64,000 bases of DNA from Isoptericola sp. AK164 (GCF_029643425.1 NZ_CP119106.1:3348001-3412000), one strand, 5' to 3'; counted from the stretch's first letter, positions 28,139 to 37,222 are shown. Notes: generated by a model from the letters alone, not told the origin. A program made the numbers and translations.

Positions 28139-29857
28139 ATGAAGATCGTCATCGTGGGTGGAGTCGCCGGCGGCATGAGTGCCGCCGCCCGGGCTCGGCG
28201 GCTCGACGAGAGCGCCGAGATCGTCGTGCTGGACCGCGGCGAGCACGTGTCGTGGGCCAGCTGCGGCCTGCCGTACCACGTGGGAGGCGAGATCCCCGAG
28301 ACCGACGACCTCCTCGTCCAGACGCCGGACAAGCTCCGCGCCGCGCTGAACCTCGACGTGCGCACCCGGCACGACGTCGTCGGCCTCGACACCGCGTCCC
28401 GCCGGCTCACCGTGCTCACCGACGACGGCACCGACACCGTCGACTACGACGCGCTGATCCTCTCACCCGGCGCCCGGGCGGTCCGCCCGCCGCTGGACGG
28501 GCTCGACTCCTCGCGCGTGCACACCCTGCGCTCCATCGACGACGCCACCGCGCTGCGCGAGCAGCTCGACCGCGGCGCCGGGCGCGCCGTCGTGCTCGGC
28601 GCCGGGTTCATCGGCCTCGAGGCCGCCGAGACCCTCGCCGCGCGCGGGCTGGACGTGACCGTCGTCGAGCTCTCCGCCCACGTGCTGCCCCCGCTGGAGC
28701 ACGAGGTCGCCTGGCGCGTCACCGCCGAGCTCGAGCGCATCGGCGTCACCGTGCGCACCGGCCTGGCCGCGACAGCCGTCGAGCAGGGCGCCGACCACGA
28801 CACCGTCGTGCTCGCCGACGGCACGCGCCTGCCGGCCGACGTCGTCGTGCTGTCCGTGGGCGTGCGCCCCGACACGGCCGTCTTCGAGCAGGCCGGCATC
28901 GCCACCGACCGTGGCGCCATCATGATCGACGAGCACGGCCGCACCAACGTCGACGGCGTGTGGGCCGTCGGGGACGCCGTCACGAGCACCGACGCCGTCA
29001 CCGGGCTGCGTCGCCCCGTCGCGCTGGCCGGCCCGGCGAACCGTGCCGGCCGGCTCGTGGCGGACGACATCCTGCGCCCGGCGACCGCCCGGCCGCTGCC
29101 GCCCACGCTGTCCACCGCCGTCGTGCGCGTCGGGGAGCTGACCGCCGCCGCCACCGGTGCCGACCGTGCCGCGCTGCGCGCCACCGACGTCTACTTCCAC
29201 ACGCTGCACCTGCACCCCAGCCACCACGTCGGCTGGTTCCCCGGGGCGGAGCAGATCCACATGATGATCCACTTCCGCGCCGGCGACGGGGTCCTGCTCG
29301 GCGCCCAGGCCGTCGGCCGCGCCGGTGTGGACAAGCGGATCGACGTGCTGGCCACCGCGATCCGCGGCGGCATGACCGTGGCCGACCTCGTCGACCTCGA
29401 CCTGGCCTACGCCCCGCCCTACGGTGCTGCCAAGGACCCGGTGAACCTCGCCGGCATGGCCGCGAGCAACGTGCTCGACGGCACCCTGCACATCTGGCAC
29501 GTCGACCAGCTCGAGGAGGTCCGGCGCGACGCCCTGGTGCTGGACGTCCGCAGCACCGCCGAGTTCGCCTCGGGCCACATCCCCGGCTCGCTCAACATCC
29601 CCCACACCGAGCTGCGCGAGCGGCTCGACGAGGTCACCGCCGCGGCGAAGGGCCACCCGGTCCGCGTGCTGTGCGCCTCCGGCGTCCGCTCGAACATCGC
29701 CCACCGCGTGCTCGCCCAGGCCGGGTTCGACTCGGCCTCGCTGTCCGGCGGCATGCTCACGCTGCGCGCAGCCCTCGGCCAGGCGGCCGACGACCTGCTC
29801 GTCAGCACCGCACCCACCGAGACCGCCGACCCCGCCCCGTCCCGTCCGGCGCGCTGA
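28139..29857 (+). CDS. CoA-disulfide reductase / rhodanese fusion (pyridine nucleotide-disulfide oxidoreductase)
   Basis: 572 aa. The FAD-binding start is IVGGVAGGMSAAARARRLD; the redox-active Cys is C42 in SWASCGLPY; the NAD(P)H-binding motif is VLGAGFIGLEAAETLA; a dimerisation domain follows; and a rhodanese domain occupies about 460-560 with catalytic C512 in LCASGVRS. CoA-disulfide reductase-rhodanese fusions reduce CoA disulfides or per/polysulfides with NAD(P)H. The operator in its promoter and the downstream CstR-like gene point to a role in reactive sulfur detoxification. Confidence 0.92.
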   Translation: MKIVIVGGVAGGMSAAARARRLDESAEIVVLDRGEHVSWASCGLPYHVGGEIPETDDLLVQTPDKLRAALNLDVRTRHDVVGLDTASRRLTVLTDDGTDTVDYDALILSPGARAVRPPLDGLDSSRVHTLRSIDDATALREQLDRGAGRAVVLGAGFIGLEAAETLAARGLDVTVVELSAHVLPPLEHEVAWRVTAELERIGVTVRTGLAATAVEQGADHDTVVLADGTRLPADVVVLSVGVRPDTAVFEQAGIATDRGAIMIDEHGRTNVDGVWAVGDAVTSTDAVTGLRRPVALAGPANRAGRLVADDILRPATARPLPPTLSTAVVRVGELTAAATGADRAALRATDVYFHTLHLHPSHHVGWFPGAEQIHMMIHFRAGDGVLLGAQAVGRAGVDKRIDVLATAIRGGMTVADLVDLDLAYAPPYGAAKDPVNLAGMAASNVLDGTLHIWHVDQLEEVRRDALVLDVRSTAEFASGHIPGSLNIPHTELRERLDEVTAAAKGHPVRVLCASGVRSNIAHRVLAQAGFDSASLSGGMLTLRAALGQAADDLLVSTAPTETADPAPSRPAR

Positions 29858-29885
29858 CCCACCCCTTCCCGAGAGGACCAGACCG

Positions 29886-30158
29886 ATGTCGACCCAGGAC
29901 GCCGCCGCCCAGCGCAAGATCGTCAACCGGCTCAAGCGCGCCCGCGGGCAGCTCGACGCCCTCATCACCGCCGTCGAGGACGGCAAGAGCTGCCGCGACG
30001 TCGTCACCCAGCTCTCCGCCGTCGCCAGCGCGCTCGACAAGGCCGGCTACGCCGTCGTCGCGAACGCGATGCAGGAGTGCCTCGTCGACCCCGACCACAC
30101 CACCGAGGACGGGCTCACGCCCGCCGAGCTCGAGAAGCTCTTCCTCACCCTCGCCTGA
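29886..30158 (+). CDS. CsoR-family (CstR-like) repressor
   Basis: 90 aa, start ATG after GAGAGGA. The DUF156/CsoR helical bundle begins IVNRLKRARGQLDALI. Cys residues are C36 (GKSCRDV) and C65 (MQECLVD). Copper-sensing CsoR uses Cys36-His61-Cys65; residue 61 here is Ala, so the copper site is incomplete. The pair of Cys without His is as in CstR, which reacts with persulfides. With the ATACCCC-type operator upstream of a rhodanese fusion, persulfide sensing is the best reading. Confidence 0.88.
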   Translation: MSTQDAAAQRKIVNRLKRARGQLDALITAVEDGKSCRDVVTQLSAVASALDKAGYAVVANAMQECLVDPDHTTEDGLTPAELEKLFLTLA

Positions 30159-30193
30159 CAGCCCCACACCCCGCCTGAGAAGGAGAACGACCC

Positions 30194-30361
30194 ATGTGCT
30201 TCCCCGCCACCTGCTCCACCTGCGGCAAGACCACCTGGAGCGGCTGCGGCCAGCACGTCGCCGACGTGCGCCGCTCCGTGCCCGCCTCCCAGTGGTGCGA
30301 CGGGCACGACGACGCACCGAACGCCGGCGGGAGCTTCTTCTCGCGCCTCTTCAACCGCTGA
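30194..30361 (+). CDS. Cys-rich 55-aa zinc-ribbon-like protein
   Basis: ATG at 30194 preceded by AAGGAGA; it ends TGA at 30361. The sequence starts MCFPATCSTCGKTTWSGCGQ and contains CxxC and WCDGH, giving five Cys and two His. It follows the CstR-like gene by 35 nt and shares its direction, so it is likely in the same operon. It could bind a metal or carry sulfane sulfur. I recognise the CSTCGKTTWSGCG pattern as recurrent in actinobacteria but know of no assigned function. Confidence 0.8.
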   Translation: MCFPATCSTCGKTTWSGCGQHVADVRRSVPASQWCDGHDDAPNAGGSFFSRLFNR

Positions 30362-30410
30362 GTCCCGGCACCCGATTGCCTGACGCCGTGGCGCGCGCCA
30401 GGCTCGGAGG

Positions 30411-31577
30411 GTGCGCCTGACACCGGCCGGGCTCGGTCGCGCCACCCTGGCCCGCCAGCTCCTGCTGGAGCGGGCGGACCTGACCGTGCCGGACGCCGTC
30501 CACCGGGTCGGCGCGCTGCAGGCCCAGGAGCCCGCCGCGCCGTACGTCGCGCTGTGGAACCGGGTCGCCGCGTTCCGCCCGGCCGACCTGGACGACGCCT
30601 ACGCCACCGGCGCGGTGGTGCGGGCCGCCCTGCTGCGGATCACGCTGCACGCCGTCCACCGCGACGACTGGGCGCCGTTCCACCGGGCGATGACCCACCC
30701 GTTGCGGGGCTCGCGCCTGAACGACCGCCGGTTCGCCCCGGCCCGCCTCACGCCCGCCGAGGCGAACGACGTCCGCGACGCGCTGCTCGCCTTCGTGGAC
30801 CGGCCCCGCACCCAGGACGAGATCCTCGCCGAGCTCACCCGGCTCCTGGACGCCGAACGGGCCCCGGCCACCTGGTTCGCCCTGCGGACCCTGGCCCCGC
30901 TGCACCACGTGCCGACCGGCCCGCCCTGGTCGTACTCGCCGCGCGACCGGGTGTACCGCGCCGGCGCCTCCACGGCCGCCGACGAGCCGCCACCCGGCGA
31001 CGACCCCGCCGTCGTGCACCTGCTGCGCCGCTACCTCGCCGCCTTCGGCCCCGCCACGGAGCGGGACTTCGCGCAGTTCACGATGCTGCGGAAACCCTGG
31101 ACCGGGCCCGCGGTCGAGACCCTGCGGCCGGAGCTCGTGGAGCTCACCGGGCCCGACGGCGGCACGCTGCTCGACCTGCCCGACGCCCCGCGGCCGCCGG
31201 CGGACGCCCCCGCCCCCGCACGCCTGCTGGGCATGTGGGACAGCCTCCTGCTGGCGCACGCCGACCGCTCCCGGGTGCTGCCCGAGGCGCTGCGCGGCCA
31301 GGCGATCCGCCGCAACGGCGACACGCTGGCGACCGTGCTGGTGGACGGGCGCGTCGTCGGGTTCTGGCGGGCGACGGACGACGGCATCGACGCCGCCGTC
31401 GTCGAGCCGCTGCCCGACGCCGCGTGGCGAGAGCTGGCCGCCGAAGCCGCCCGCCTGCAGGGGATGCTCGCCGACCGGGAGCCCGCGGTGTTCCGCCGCT
31501 ACCGGCGGTGGTGGGACCGGCTGCCCACGGCCGGGGTGCGGCGCCTCGCCGACGTCGGCGACACGACCTCGGCCTGA
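30411..31577 (+). CDS. AlkZ-like winged-helix DNA glycosylase (HTH_42 family)
   Basis: 388 aa from a GTG at 30411. The GGAGG directly abuts the start codon, an unusual zero spacing. The family folds as three winged helices. Q37-A38-Q39 in VGALQAQEP matches the catalytic QxQ of Streptomyces AlkZ, which unhooks azinomycin interstrand crosslinks; the YcaQ branch has QxD. Other conserved stretches are LRITLHAVHRDDW and LLGMWDSLLLAHADRSRV. It probably excises alkylated or crosslinked bases. It ends 4 nt before the convergent LacI gene and has no biosynthetic cluster nearby. Confidence 0.8.
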   Translation: MRLTPAGLGRATLARQLLLERADLTVPDAVHRVGALQAQEPAAPYVALWNRVAAFRPADLDDAYATGAVVRAALLRITLHAVHRDDWAPFHRAMTHPLRGSRLNDRRFAPARLTPAEANDVRDALLAFVDRPRTQDEILAELTRLLDAERAPATWFALRTLAPLHHVPTGPPWSYSPRDRVYRAGASTAADEPPPGDDPAVVHLLRRYLAAFGPATERDFAQFTMLRKPWTGPAVETLRPELVELTGPDGGTLLDLPDAPRPPADAPAPARLLGMWDSLLLAHADRSRVLPEALRGQAIRRNGDTLATVLVDGRVVGFWRATDDGIDAAVVEPLPDAAWRELAAEAARLQGMLADREPAVFRRYRRWWDRLPTAGVRRLADVGDTTSA

Positions 31578-31581
31578 CTCC

Positions 31582-32589
31582 TCAGCCCCGGGGCGGCACC
31601 GTCGATCCCCGCACGACGAGGCTCGTGGCGAGCTCGGTGCGCAGCGTGTGCCCGCTCCCGCTGCGCGCCCGGTGCACGAGGTCGACGGCGGTGGCCCCCA
31701 TCTCGGCCAGCGGCTGTCGGACCGTCGTCAGCGGCGGGTCGATCCACGGCGCCACCGGCAGGTCGTCGAAGCCGACGAGCGAGACGTCGTCGGGCACCGT
31801 CAGGCTCCGCTCGCGCAGAGCGTGCAGGGCGCCCAGCGCGGTGTCGTCGCTGCTGGCGAAGATCGCGGTGGGCGGGTCGGTGAGCTCCAGGAGCCGCTGC
31901 ACGCCGTCGTACCCGGCCGTGACGCCGTACGATCCGGCGACCACGAGGTCGTCGTCCACCTCGACCCGAGCCTGCAGCATCGCCGCGCGGTAGCCGGCCA
32001 GGCGCGCGATGGCGTTGTCCTGCTCGAGGGCGCCGGTGATGGTGGCGATCCGCCGGTGGCCGAGGGACAGCAGGTGGGCGGTGGCCTCCAGGCCGCCCTG
32101 GAAGTTGGTCGCGCTGACCGAGAGCATGCCCTCGGGCGGACGCTGCCGGGGGTCGACGACGACCAGCGGCGTGCCGGACTCCGCCAGCGCCTGCCGGGCC
32201 TCGGCGTCCGGGACGGCGACGACGCTCACGAGGCCGTCGGTCCCCCGGTCCAAGGCGTGACGCACCCAGGCGCTGCAGTCGTCCGGATCGGGTTCGACGG
32301 CGAGCACCGCGTCGAGCCCGAGCCGGCGCGCCCCGGCGACCGCGCCGCGCACGACGGCCTCGGACCAGGTGCCCTCCAGGTCGACGATCCGCACGTCGAT
32401 CATGCCGGTCGCCCGCCGACGCCGCGGCCGGACGGCGTAGCCGTGCCGGCGCAGGACGGCGGTGACGCGCTCCCGGGTCGCCACGGCCACGTCCGTGCGC
32501 GAGTTGAGGACCTTGGACACCGTCGGCACGGACACGCCGGCCTCGCGCGCCACGACCGCGAGCGGCACCTCGGGTTGTTCCGCCGCCAC
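31582..32589 (-). CDS. LacI-family regulator of the putative beta-1,2-glucan locus
   Basis: 335 aa from the GTG at 32589, six bases after AGGAGG; upstream codons are in the promoter region. HTH: PLAVVAREAGVSVPTVSKVLNS. The sensor domain includes LGHRRIATITGALEQDNAIAR and VSLVGFDDLPVAPWIDPPLTT, typical of sugar-responsive members. Divergent from the binding-protein gene at 32737, whose promoter has a TCGAAATTTCGA dyad. It probably represses the importer, GH1 and perhaps GH144-like genes until an oligosaccharide (sophorose-type if the locus reading is right) is present. Confidence 0.92.
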   Translation of the reverse strand: MAAEQPEVPLAVVAREAGVSVPTVSKVLNSRTDVAVATRERVTAVLRRHGYAVRPRRRRATGMIDVRIVDLEGTWSEAVVRGAVAGARRLGLDAVLAVEPDPDDCSAWVRHALDRGTDGLVSVVAVPDAEARQALAESGTPLVVVDPRQRPPEGMLSVSATNFQGGLEATAHLLSLGHRRIATITGALEQDNAIARLAGYRAAMLQARVEVDDDLVVAGSYGVTAGYDGVQRLLELTDPPTAIFASSDDTALGALHALRERSLTVPDDVSLVGFDDLPVAPWIDPPLTTVRQPLAEMGATAVDLVHRARSGSGHTLRTELATSLVVRGSTVPPRG

Positions 32590-32649
32590 GACCCCTCCTT
32601 TGCTGATCGTTTCCGAAATAGAGATGCTACAGCAAACCGCATGATCCCG

Positions 32650-32715
32650 TTGACAGTCCGGGGTTCCGGCTCTATTGTCTCGGGGCGATTTCGAGAGCGT
32701 GTTTCGAAATTTCGA
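32650..32715 (+). promoter_or_regulatory. Strong promoter with downstream LacI operator
   Basis: TTGACA (32650-32655), 17 bases, TATTGT (32673-32678) is a near-consensus vegetative promoter for the binding-protein gene. The perfect palindrome TCGAAATTTCGA (32704-32715) lies downstream of the expected start point, where a repressor would block transcription; a related half-site ATTTCGAGAGCG precedes it at 32689-32700. Confidence 0.75.
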
Positions 32716-32736
32716 CGGATCGACAAGGGAGTGACC

Positions 32737-34032
32737 GTGAACAGCACATCGCGCCGCGCCGCAGCGGCGACCGCCTCGACACTCGTCCTCACGCTGAGCC
32801 TGACGGCCTGCGGACGGGACGACGCCGGCACCGGCTCGGGCGGGTCCGACGCCGCCGACGAGCCGGGCACCCAGATCTCCGAGGGCCCCGCGTCCGGGAC
32901 CGTGGAGGTGTGGGCCATGGGCACCGAGGGCGAGCTCCTGCCCGAGCTCGCCGAGCAGTTCGAGGCCGACAACCCCGACGTCACCGTCGAGGTCACGCCC
33001 GTGCCCTGGGAGTCCGCCGTGCAGAAGATCAACACCGCGATGGCGACGGGCGAGGTCCCGGACGTCCTGCAGGCCGGCACCACTCTCATGAGCGGTTTCG
33101 TCGAGCTGGGCGGGCTGGCCGAGACACCCGACAGCATCGACTCCGAGGCGTTCTTCCCCGGCGCCTGGGACACCACCGTCGTCGACGGCACCTCCTACGG
33201 CGTCCCCTGGTACGTCGAGACACGGGTCCTGTACTACCGCACCGACCTCGCCGAGCAGGCCGGCGTCGACGAGCCGCAGAGCTGGGACGAGCTCACCGCG
33301 TTCGCCGCCGGGATGCAGGACGCCGGCGCCGAGCACGGCATCGCCCTGCAGACCAACGGCGACGGCACCGCGCTGATGTACTTCCCGTTCTACTGGCAGG
33401 CCGGCGGCGAGATCGTGGACGACGCCGGCGAGTTCACGCTCGCCGACGATGCCCAGGTCGAGGCGCTCGACTTCTACTCCTCGTTCATGGCCGACGGGCT
33501 GGCCCCGCAGACCCTCGTCGAGGACGAGAAGGTCCAGGACTTCATCGACGGCGACCTCGGAGCCTTCGTGTCGGGGCCGTGGGAGCGGTCGAACCTGCTC
33601 ACGACCGCCGGCGACGACTTCGCGGACAAGTTCGCCGTCACCGCGCTGCCCCCGGACGAGCAGGACGCCTCGTTCATCGGCGGTTCCAACCTCGCCGTGA
33701 CGGCGGAGGCCGCCAACCCTGACGCCGCGTGGAAGTTCGTCGAGTTCGCCACCGATCCCGAGGTCCAGGTGGACTGGTTCGAGATCTCGAACGACCTCCC
33801 CGCCGTCCAGGCCTCCTGGGACGACGAAGCCCTGGCCGGGGACGAGTCGCTCGCCGTCTACGGCGAGGCGCTCGAGACCGCTCGCTCCACGCCCGCGCTG
33901 CCCACCTGGTCCGAGATCGAGCACGAGCTGAACCTCGTCGTCGAACAGGTGGTCAACGGCCAGCTCGAGCCCGAGGAGGCGGCCCAGCAGATGCAGGATG
34001 CCGCCACCTCCATCGGCGACGGGCTGGGCTGA
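32737..34032 (+). CDS. Sugar ABC transporter substrate-binding lipoprotein
   Basis: 431 aa from the GTG at 32737, after AAGGGAG; a GTG at 32731 would overlap that site. Lipobox LTAC is followed by a Gly/Ser/Asp linker. The mature domain shows VEVWAMGTEGELLPELAEQF, the GVPWYVETRVLYYRTDLAEQAG cradle region (in two short parts) and FIGGSNLAV, typical of family 1 solute-binding proteins. First gene of the unit binding protein, two permeases, GH1, GH144-like. The ligand is inferred to be a beta-1,2-linked glucooligosaccharide from the glycosidases. Confidence 0.9.
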   Translation: MNSTSRRAAAATASTLVLTLSLTACGRDDAGTGSGGSDAADEPGTQISEGPASGTVEVWAMGTEGELLPELAEQFEADNPDVTVEVTPVPWESAVQKINTAMATGEVPDVLQAGTTLMSGFVELGGLAETPDSIDSEAFFPGAWDTTVVDGTSYGVPWYVETRVLYYRTDLAEQAGVDEPQSWDELTAFAAGMQDAGAEHGIALQTNGDGTALMYFPFYWQAGGEIVDDAGEFTLADDAQVEALDFYSSFMADGLAPQTLVEDEKVQDFIDGDLGAFVSGPWERSNLLTTAGDDFADKFAVTALPPDEQDASFIGGSNLAVTAEAANPDAAWKFVEFATDPEVQVDWFEISNDLPAVQASWDDEALAGDESLAVYGEALETARSTPALPTWSEIEHELNLVVEQVVNGQLEPEEAAQQMQDAATSIGDGLG

Positions 34033-34035
34033 GCC

Positions 34036-34983
34036 GTGGCGCTGCGCACCGACGCGCCGCCGGTGACCGGCGGCCCCGCGACGCGGGGCCGCCGCCCGGA
34101 GAGCGCCCGACGACGCCGCCGCGGGTACGCGGCCTGGGGCTTCGCCCTGCCGTTCACGGTCCTGTTCGCCGTCTTCATGATCCTGCCGGTGGGCGCCTCG
34201 CTGTACATGGCGTTCACCGACATGCGCGGCGCCGACCTGCGCTCGCCGCTGGCGGTGAACTTCGTCGGCCTCGACAACTTCGTCACGGCCGTCACCGACC
34301 CGCAGTTCCAGCAGGCCGCCGGCAACACCGTGTACTTCGTCGGGGTGGCGATGCCCCTCACCCTCGGCATCGCGCTGCTGCTCGCCGCGCTGCTCAACTC
34401 CGGGCTCACCTGGTTCCGCTCGGTGTTCCGCGTCGGGTTCTACGCGCCGGTCGTGACCTCGATCGTCGCGGTCGCTGTCGTCTGGCGCTTCCTGCTGCAG
34501 CCCGACTTCGGGCTGGTCAACACCGTGCTCGGGTTCGTCGGGATCGACGGTCCGGACTGGCTCACCGACCCCACCTGGGCGATGCCGTCGCTCATCATGC
34601 TCGCCGTCTGGCGCAACGTGGGGTTCTCCATGGTGATCCTGCTCGCCGGGCTGCAGGGCATCCCGAAGGACCTGTACGAGGCGGCCGCCCTGGACGGTGC
34701 CGGACCGGTGCGCACCTTCCGCTCCGTCACCGTGCCCCTCCTGCGCCCCACCCTGCTGTTCTGTGCCGTCATGGCCGGCATCGCCTACCTGCAGTTCTTC
34801 GAGGAGCCGTTCGTCATGACCCAGGGCGGCCCGCTCGGAGCCACCAACTCGGTGGCGTACGAGATCTACAACCAGTTCGGGTTCGGCGACTACGGACTGT
34901 CCGCCGCGATGAGCTACCTGCTGTTCGTCGCCATCGCGATCCTGTCCTTCCTCCAGTTCCGCCTGCTGCGGCCCAAGAACTGA
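34036..34983 (+). CDS. Sugar ABC transporter permease (MalF-type)
   Basis: 315 aa from a GTG four bases after the binding-protein stop, without a strong ribosome site, so translation is probably coupled. An Arg-rich N-terminus precedes six membrane segments; the ATPase-contact EAA loop is YEAAALDGAGPVRTFRSVTV. Pairs with the permease at 35006 to form the channel. No ATPase gene is in the locus; a shared MsiK-type ATPase encoded elsewhere is usual in actinobacteria. Confidence 0.93.
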   Translation: MALRTDAPPVTGGPATRGRRPESARRRRRGYAAWGFALPFTVLFAVFMILPVGASLYMAFTDMRGADLRSPLAVNFVGLDNFVTAVTDPQFQQAAGNTVYFVGVAMPLTLGIALLLAALLNSGLTWFRSVFRVGFYAPVVTSIVAVAVVWRFLLQPDFGLVNTVLGFVGIDGPDWLTDPTWAMPSLIMLAVWRNVGFSMVILLAGLQGIPKDLYEAAALDGAGPVRTFRSVTVPLLRPTLLFCAVMAGIAYLQFFEEPFVMTQGGPLGATNSVAYEIYNQFGFGDYGLSAAMSYLLFVAIAILSFLQFRLLRPKN

Positions 34984-35005
34984 CCGGGCAGCGAGAGGAG
35001 CACCC

Positions 35006-35908
35006 GTGACCACCACACCCCTGCCCCCGGCGACGACCAGCGCCGCACCGGCGGAGCTGCCCGCACCATCCCGCGGCGATCGCCGTCGTCGGTTCGGCCC
35101 GCGCGCCCTGCTGCTCAACGGCGCCCTGCTCGTCGGGCTCGTCGCCTCGCTCGGCCCGCTCGTCTGGATGGTCCTGTCCTCGGTCAAGCCCGAGGGCGAG
35201 ATCCGTCAGTTCCCGCCGACCCTCGTCCCCCAGGACGTGACGCTCGAGAACTACACGGCGCTGTTCGACCGGATGAACTTCCCGCAGTTCTTCCTGAACT
35301 CCGTGATCGTGGCGCTCGCCGTCACCGTCGGCGCGGTGCTGTTCAGCGCCATGGTCGGCTACGCCCTGGCCAAGATCGACTTCCCCGGGCGCAAGGCGCT
35401 GTTCCTGCTCATCATGGCCACGCTCATGGTGCCCGGGACCATCACCTTCGTGCCGCTGTTCGTCCTGGTGGCGAACCTCGACCTGATCAACACCTACGCG
35501 GCGCTCATCCTGCCGTTCCTGGCCGCACCCTTCGGCGTGTTCCTGATGCGCCAGTTCATGCTGGACATCCCCGACGAGCTGCTCGACGCCGCACGGGTCG
35601 ACGGTGCCGGGGAGTTCCGGACCTTCTTCCGCATCGTCCTGCCGCAGACGGGGCCGGCCCTGGCCACGCTGGGGATCCTGACCTTCCTCGGGTCGTGGAA
35701 CAACTTCCTGTGGCCGCTCGTGGCCGTGCAGTCCGCCGACATGTACACGCTGCCCGTCGCGCTCGCCCTGTACTCCACCGGCCAGAACACCGTCCAGTAC
35801 GGCCTGCTGCTCGCCGGGGCCACCGTCATCGTGACGCCGATCCTCGTCGTCTTCCTCGTGCTGCAGCGCCGCATCATCCAGGGCATCGCCACCACCGGCA
35901 TCAAGTAG
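35006..35908 (+). CDS. Sugar ABC transporter permease (MalG-type)
   Basis: 300 aa from a GTG at 35006 after GAGAGGAG. Six membrane segments; EAA loop DAARVDGAGEFRTFFRIVLP; C-terminal QRRIIQGIATTGIK is a typical MalG-like ending. Partner of the preceding permease. It lies 22 nt downstream of it and 37 nt before the GH1 gene, all likely one transcript. Confidence 0.94.
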   Translation: MTTTPLPPATTSAAPAELPAPSRGDRRRRFGPRALLLNGALLVGLVASLGPLVWMVLSSVKPEGEIRQFPPTLVPQDVTLENYTALFDRMNFPQFFLNSVIVALAVTVGAVLFSAMVGYALAKIDFPGRKALFLLIMATLMVPGTITFVPLFVLVANLDLINTYAALILPFLAAPFGVFLMRQFMLDIPDELLDAARVDGAGEFRTFFRIVLPQTGPALATLGILTFLGSWNNFLWPLVAVQSADMYTLPVALALYSTGQNTVQYGLLLAGATVIVTPILVVFLVLQRRIIQGIATTGIK

Positions 35909-35945
35909 CCCCGCCCATCCGCTCGACCCCGCAAGGAGCCACCCC

Positions 35946-37136
35946 GTGACCGACGCGACCACGCTGCCCACCGCACCCGACTTCCTCTGGGGCGCATCCA
36001 CCGCCGCCCACCAGATCGAGGGCGGCAACGTCAACAGCGACTGGTGGGCCAAGGAGCACCAGCCCGGCAGCCTGTGCGCCGAGAGCTCCGGCGACGCCGT
36101 CGACAGCTACCACCGCTACGGCGAGGACATCGCGCTGCTGGCCGACGCCGGGCTCAACGCCTACCGCTTCTCCGTGGAGTGGGCGCGCATCGAACCCGCC
36201 GAGGGCGAGGTCTCCCGCGCCCAGCTCGACCACTACCGCCGCATGATCGACACCTGCCTGGCCGCCGGCGTCACGCCGATCGTCACGTTGCTGCACTTCA
36301 CGCTGCCGCGCTGGTTCGCCGAGCGCGGAGGATGGCTGGCACCCGACGCCGTCGACACCTACACCCGGTACGTCGAGACCGTCGCGCCGATCCTCGACGA
36401 CGTCGAGCGGGTCGTGACCATCAACGAACCCAACATCACCTCGATGATGCTCGGCGCCAGCCGCCGGACGAATCTCGACGCCGCCGGCCTCGCCGCACCC
36501 GACCAGCAGGCCTCGGAGGTCCAGGCCGCCGCGCACCGCCGGGCCGTGGAGATCATGCACGGCCTGGGCCACGTGCGTGCCGGCTGGTCGATCGCCAACC
36601 AGGTCTTCCAGGCCGCGCCCGGAGCCGAGGAGGCCCGCGACGCCTACGCCTGGCCGCGCGAGGACTTCTTCCTCGAGGTCGCCCGCGACGACGACTTCGT
36701 CGGCGTGCAGAGCTACCTGCGCACCATCATCGGCACCGACGGCGAACCCGTCCCGTTCGGCGACGACGTCGAGAAGACGCTGACCGGCTGGGAGTACTAC
36801 CCCCAGGCCCTCGGCGAGGCGCTGGAGTACTCCCACCGGATCACCGGCGGCGTCCCAATGCTCGTCACCGAGAACGGCATGGCGACCGACGACGACGCCC
36901 GTCGCATCGACTACACCCGCGACGCGCTCGCCGGCATGGGACGGGCCATGGCCGGCGGCTGCCGCGTCGAGGGGTACCTGCACTGGTCGCTGCTCGACAA
37001 CTACGAGTGGATGAGCGGCTTCCGCCCGACCTTCGGGCTGATCGCCGTCGACCGGAGCACGTTCGTGCGCACCCCCAAGCCGAGCCTCGCCTGGCTCGGG
37101 AAGGTGGCACGGACGGGCAGCCTCCCGACCACCTGA
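35946..37136 (+). CDS. GH1 family beta-glucosidase, cytoplasmic
   Basis: 396 aa from the GTG at 35946 after AAGGAG. No signal peptide. GH1 signatures are the N-terminal FLWGASTAAHQIEGG, acid/base E161 in TINEPN and nucleophile E309 in VTENG. The protein is shorter than the usual 440-480 aa; loops between about 170 and 280 appear trimmed. It would hydrolyse imported beta-glucosides to glucose. Next to a GH144-like secreted protein, sophorooligosaccharides (beta-1,2) are a sensible substrate, but GH1 enzymes accept many linkages. Confidence 0.92.
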   Translation: MTDATTLPTAPDFLWGASTAAHQIEGGNVNSDWWAKEHQPGSLCAESSGDAVDSYHRYGEDIALLADAGLNAYRFSVEWARIEPAEGEVSRAQLDHYRRMIDTCLAAGVTPIVTLLHFTLPRWFAERGGWLAPDAVDTYTRYVETVAPILDDVERVVTINEPNITSMMLGASRRTNLDAAGLAAPDQQASEVQAAAHRRAVEIMHGLGHVRAGWSIANQVFQAAPGAEEARDAYAWPREDFFLEVARDDDFVGVQSYLRTIIGTDGEPVPFGDDVEKTLTGWEYYPQALGEALEYSHRITGGVPMLVTENGMATDDDARRIDYTRDALAGMGRAMAGGCRVEGYLHWSLLDNYEWMSGFRPTFGLIAVDRSTFVRTPKPSLAWLGKVARTGSLPTT

Positions 37137-37152
37137 CCGGGGGCCGGGAGAG

Positions 37153-37184
37153 GGGTGCCGCCACCCGACCGGGTGGCGGCACCC
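37153..37184 (+). terminator. Hairpin between GH1 and GH144-like genes
   Basis: A perfect 14-bp stem (37153-37166 with 37171-37184) with GACC loop follows the GH1 stop by 16 nt. It would end or reduce transcription before the GH144-like gene. Confidence 0.7.
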
Positions 37185-37222
37185 GCACGTTTCGCACGAC
37201 GACGACGTTGAGGAGACGACCC

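Noticed and set aside
29886-30158. Copper-sensing CsoR
   Set aside because: The His ligand at position 61 is Ala, and the operon encodes sulfur rather than copper functions.
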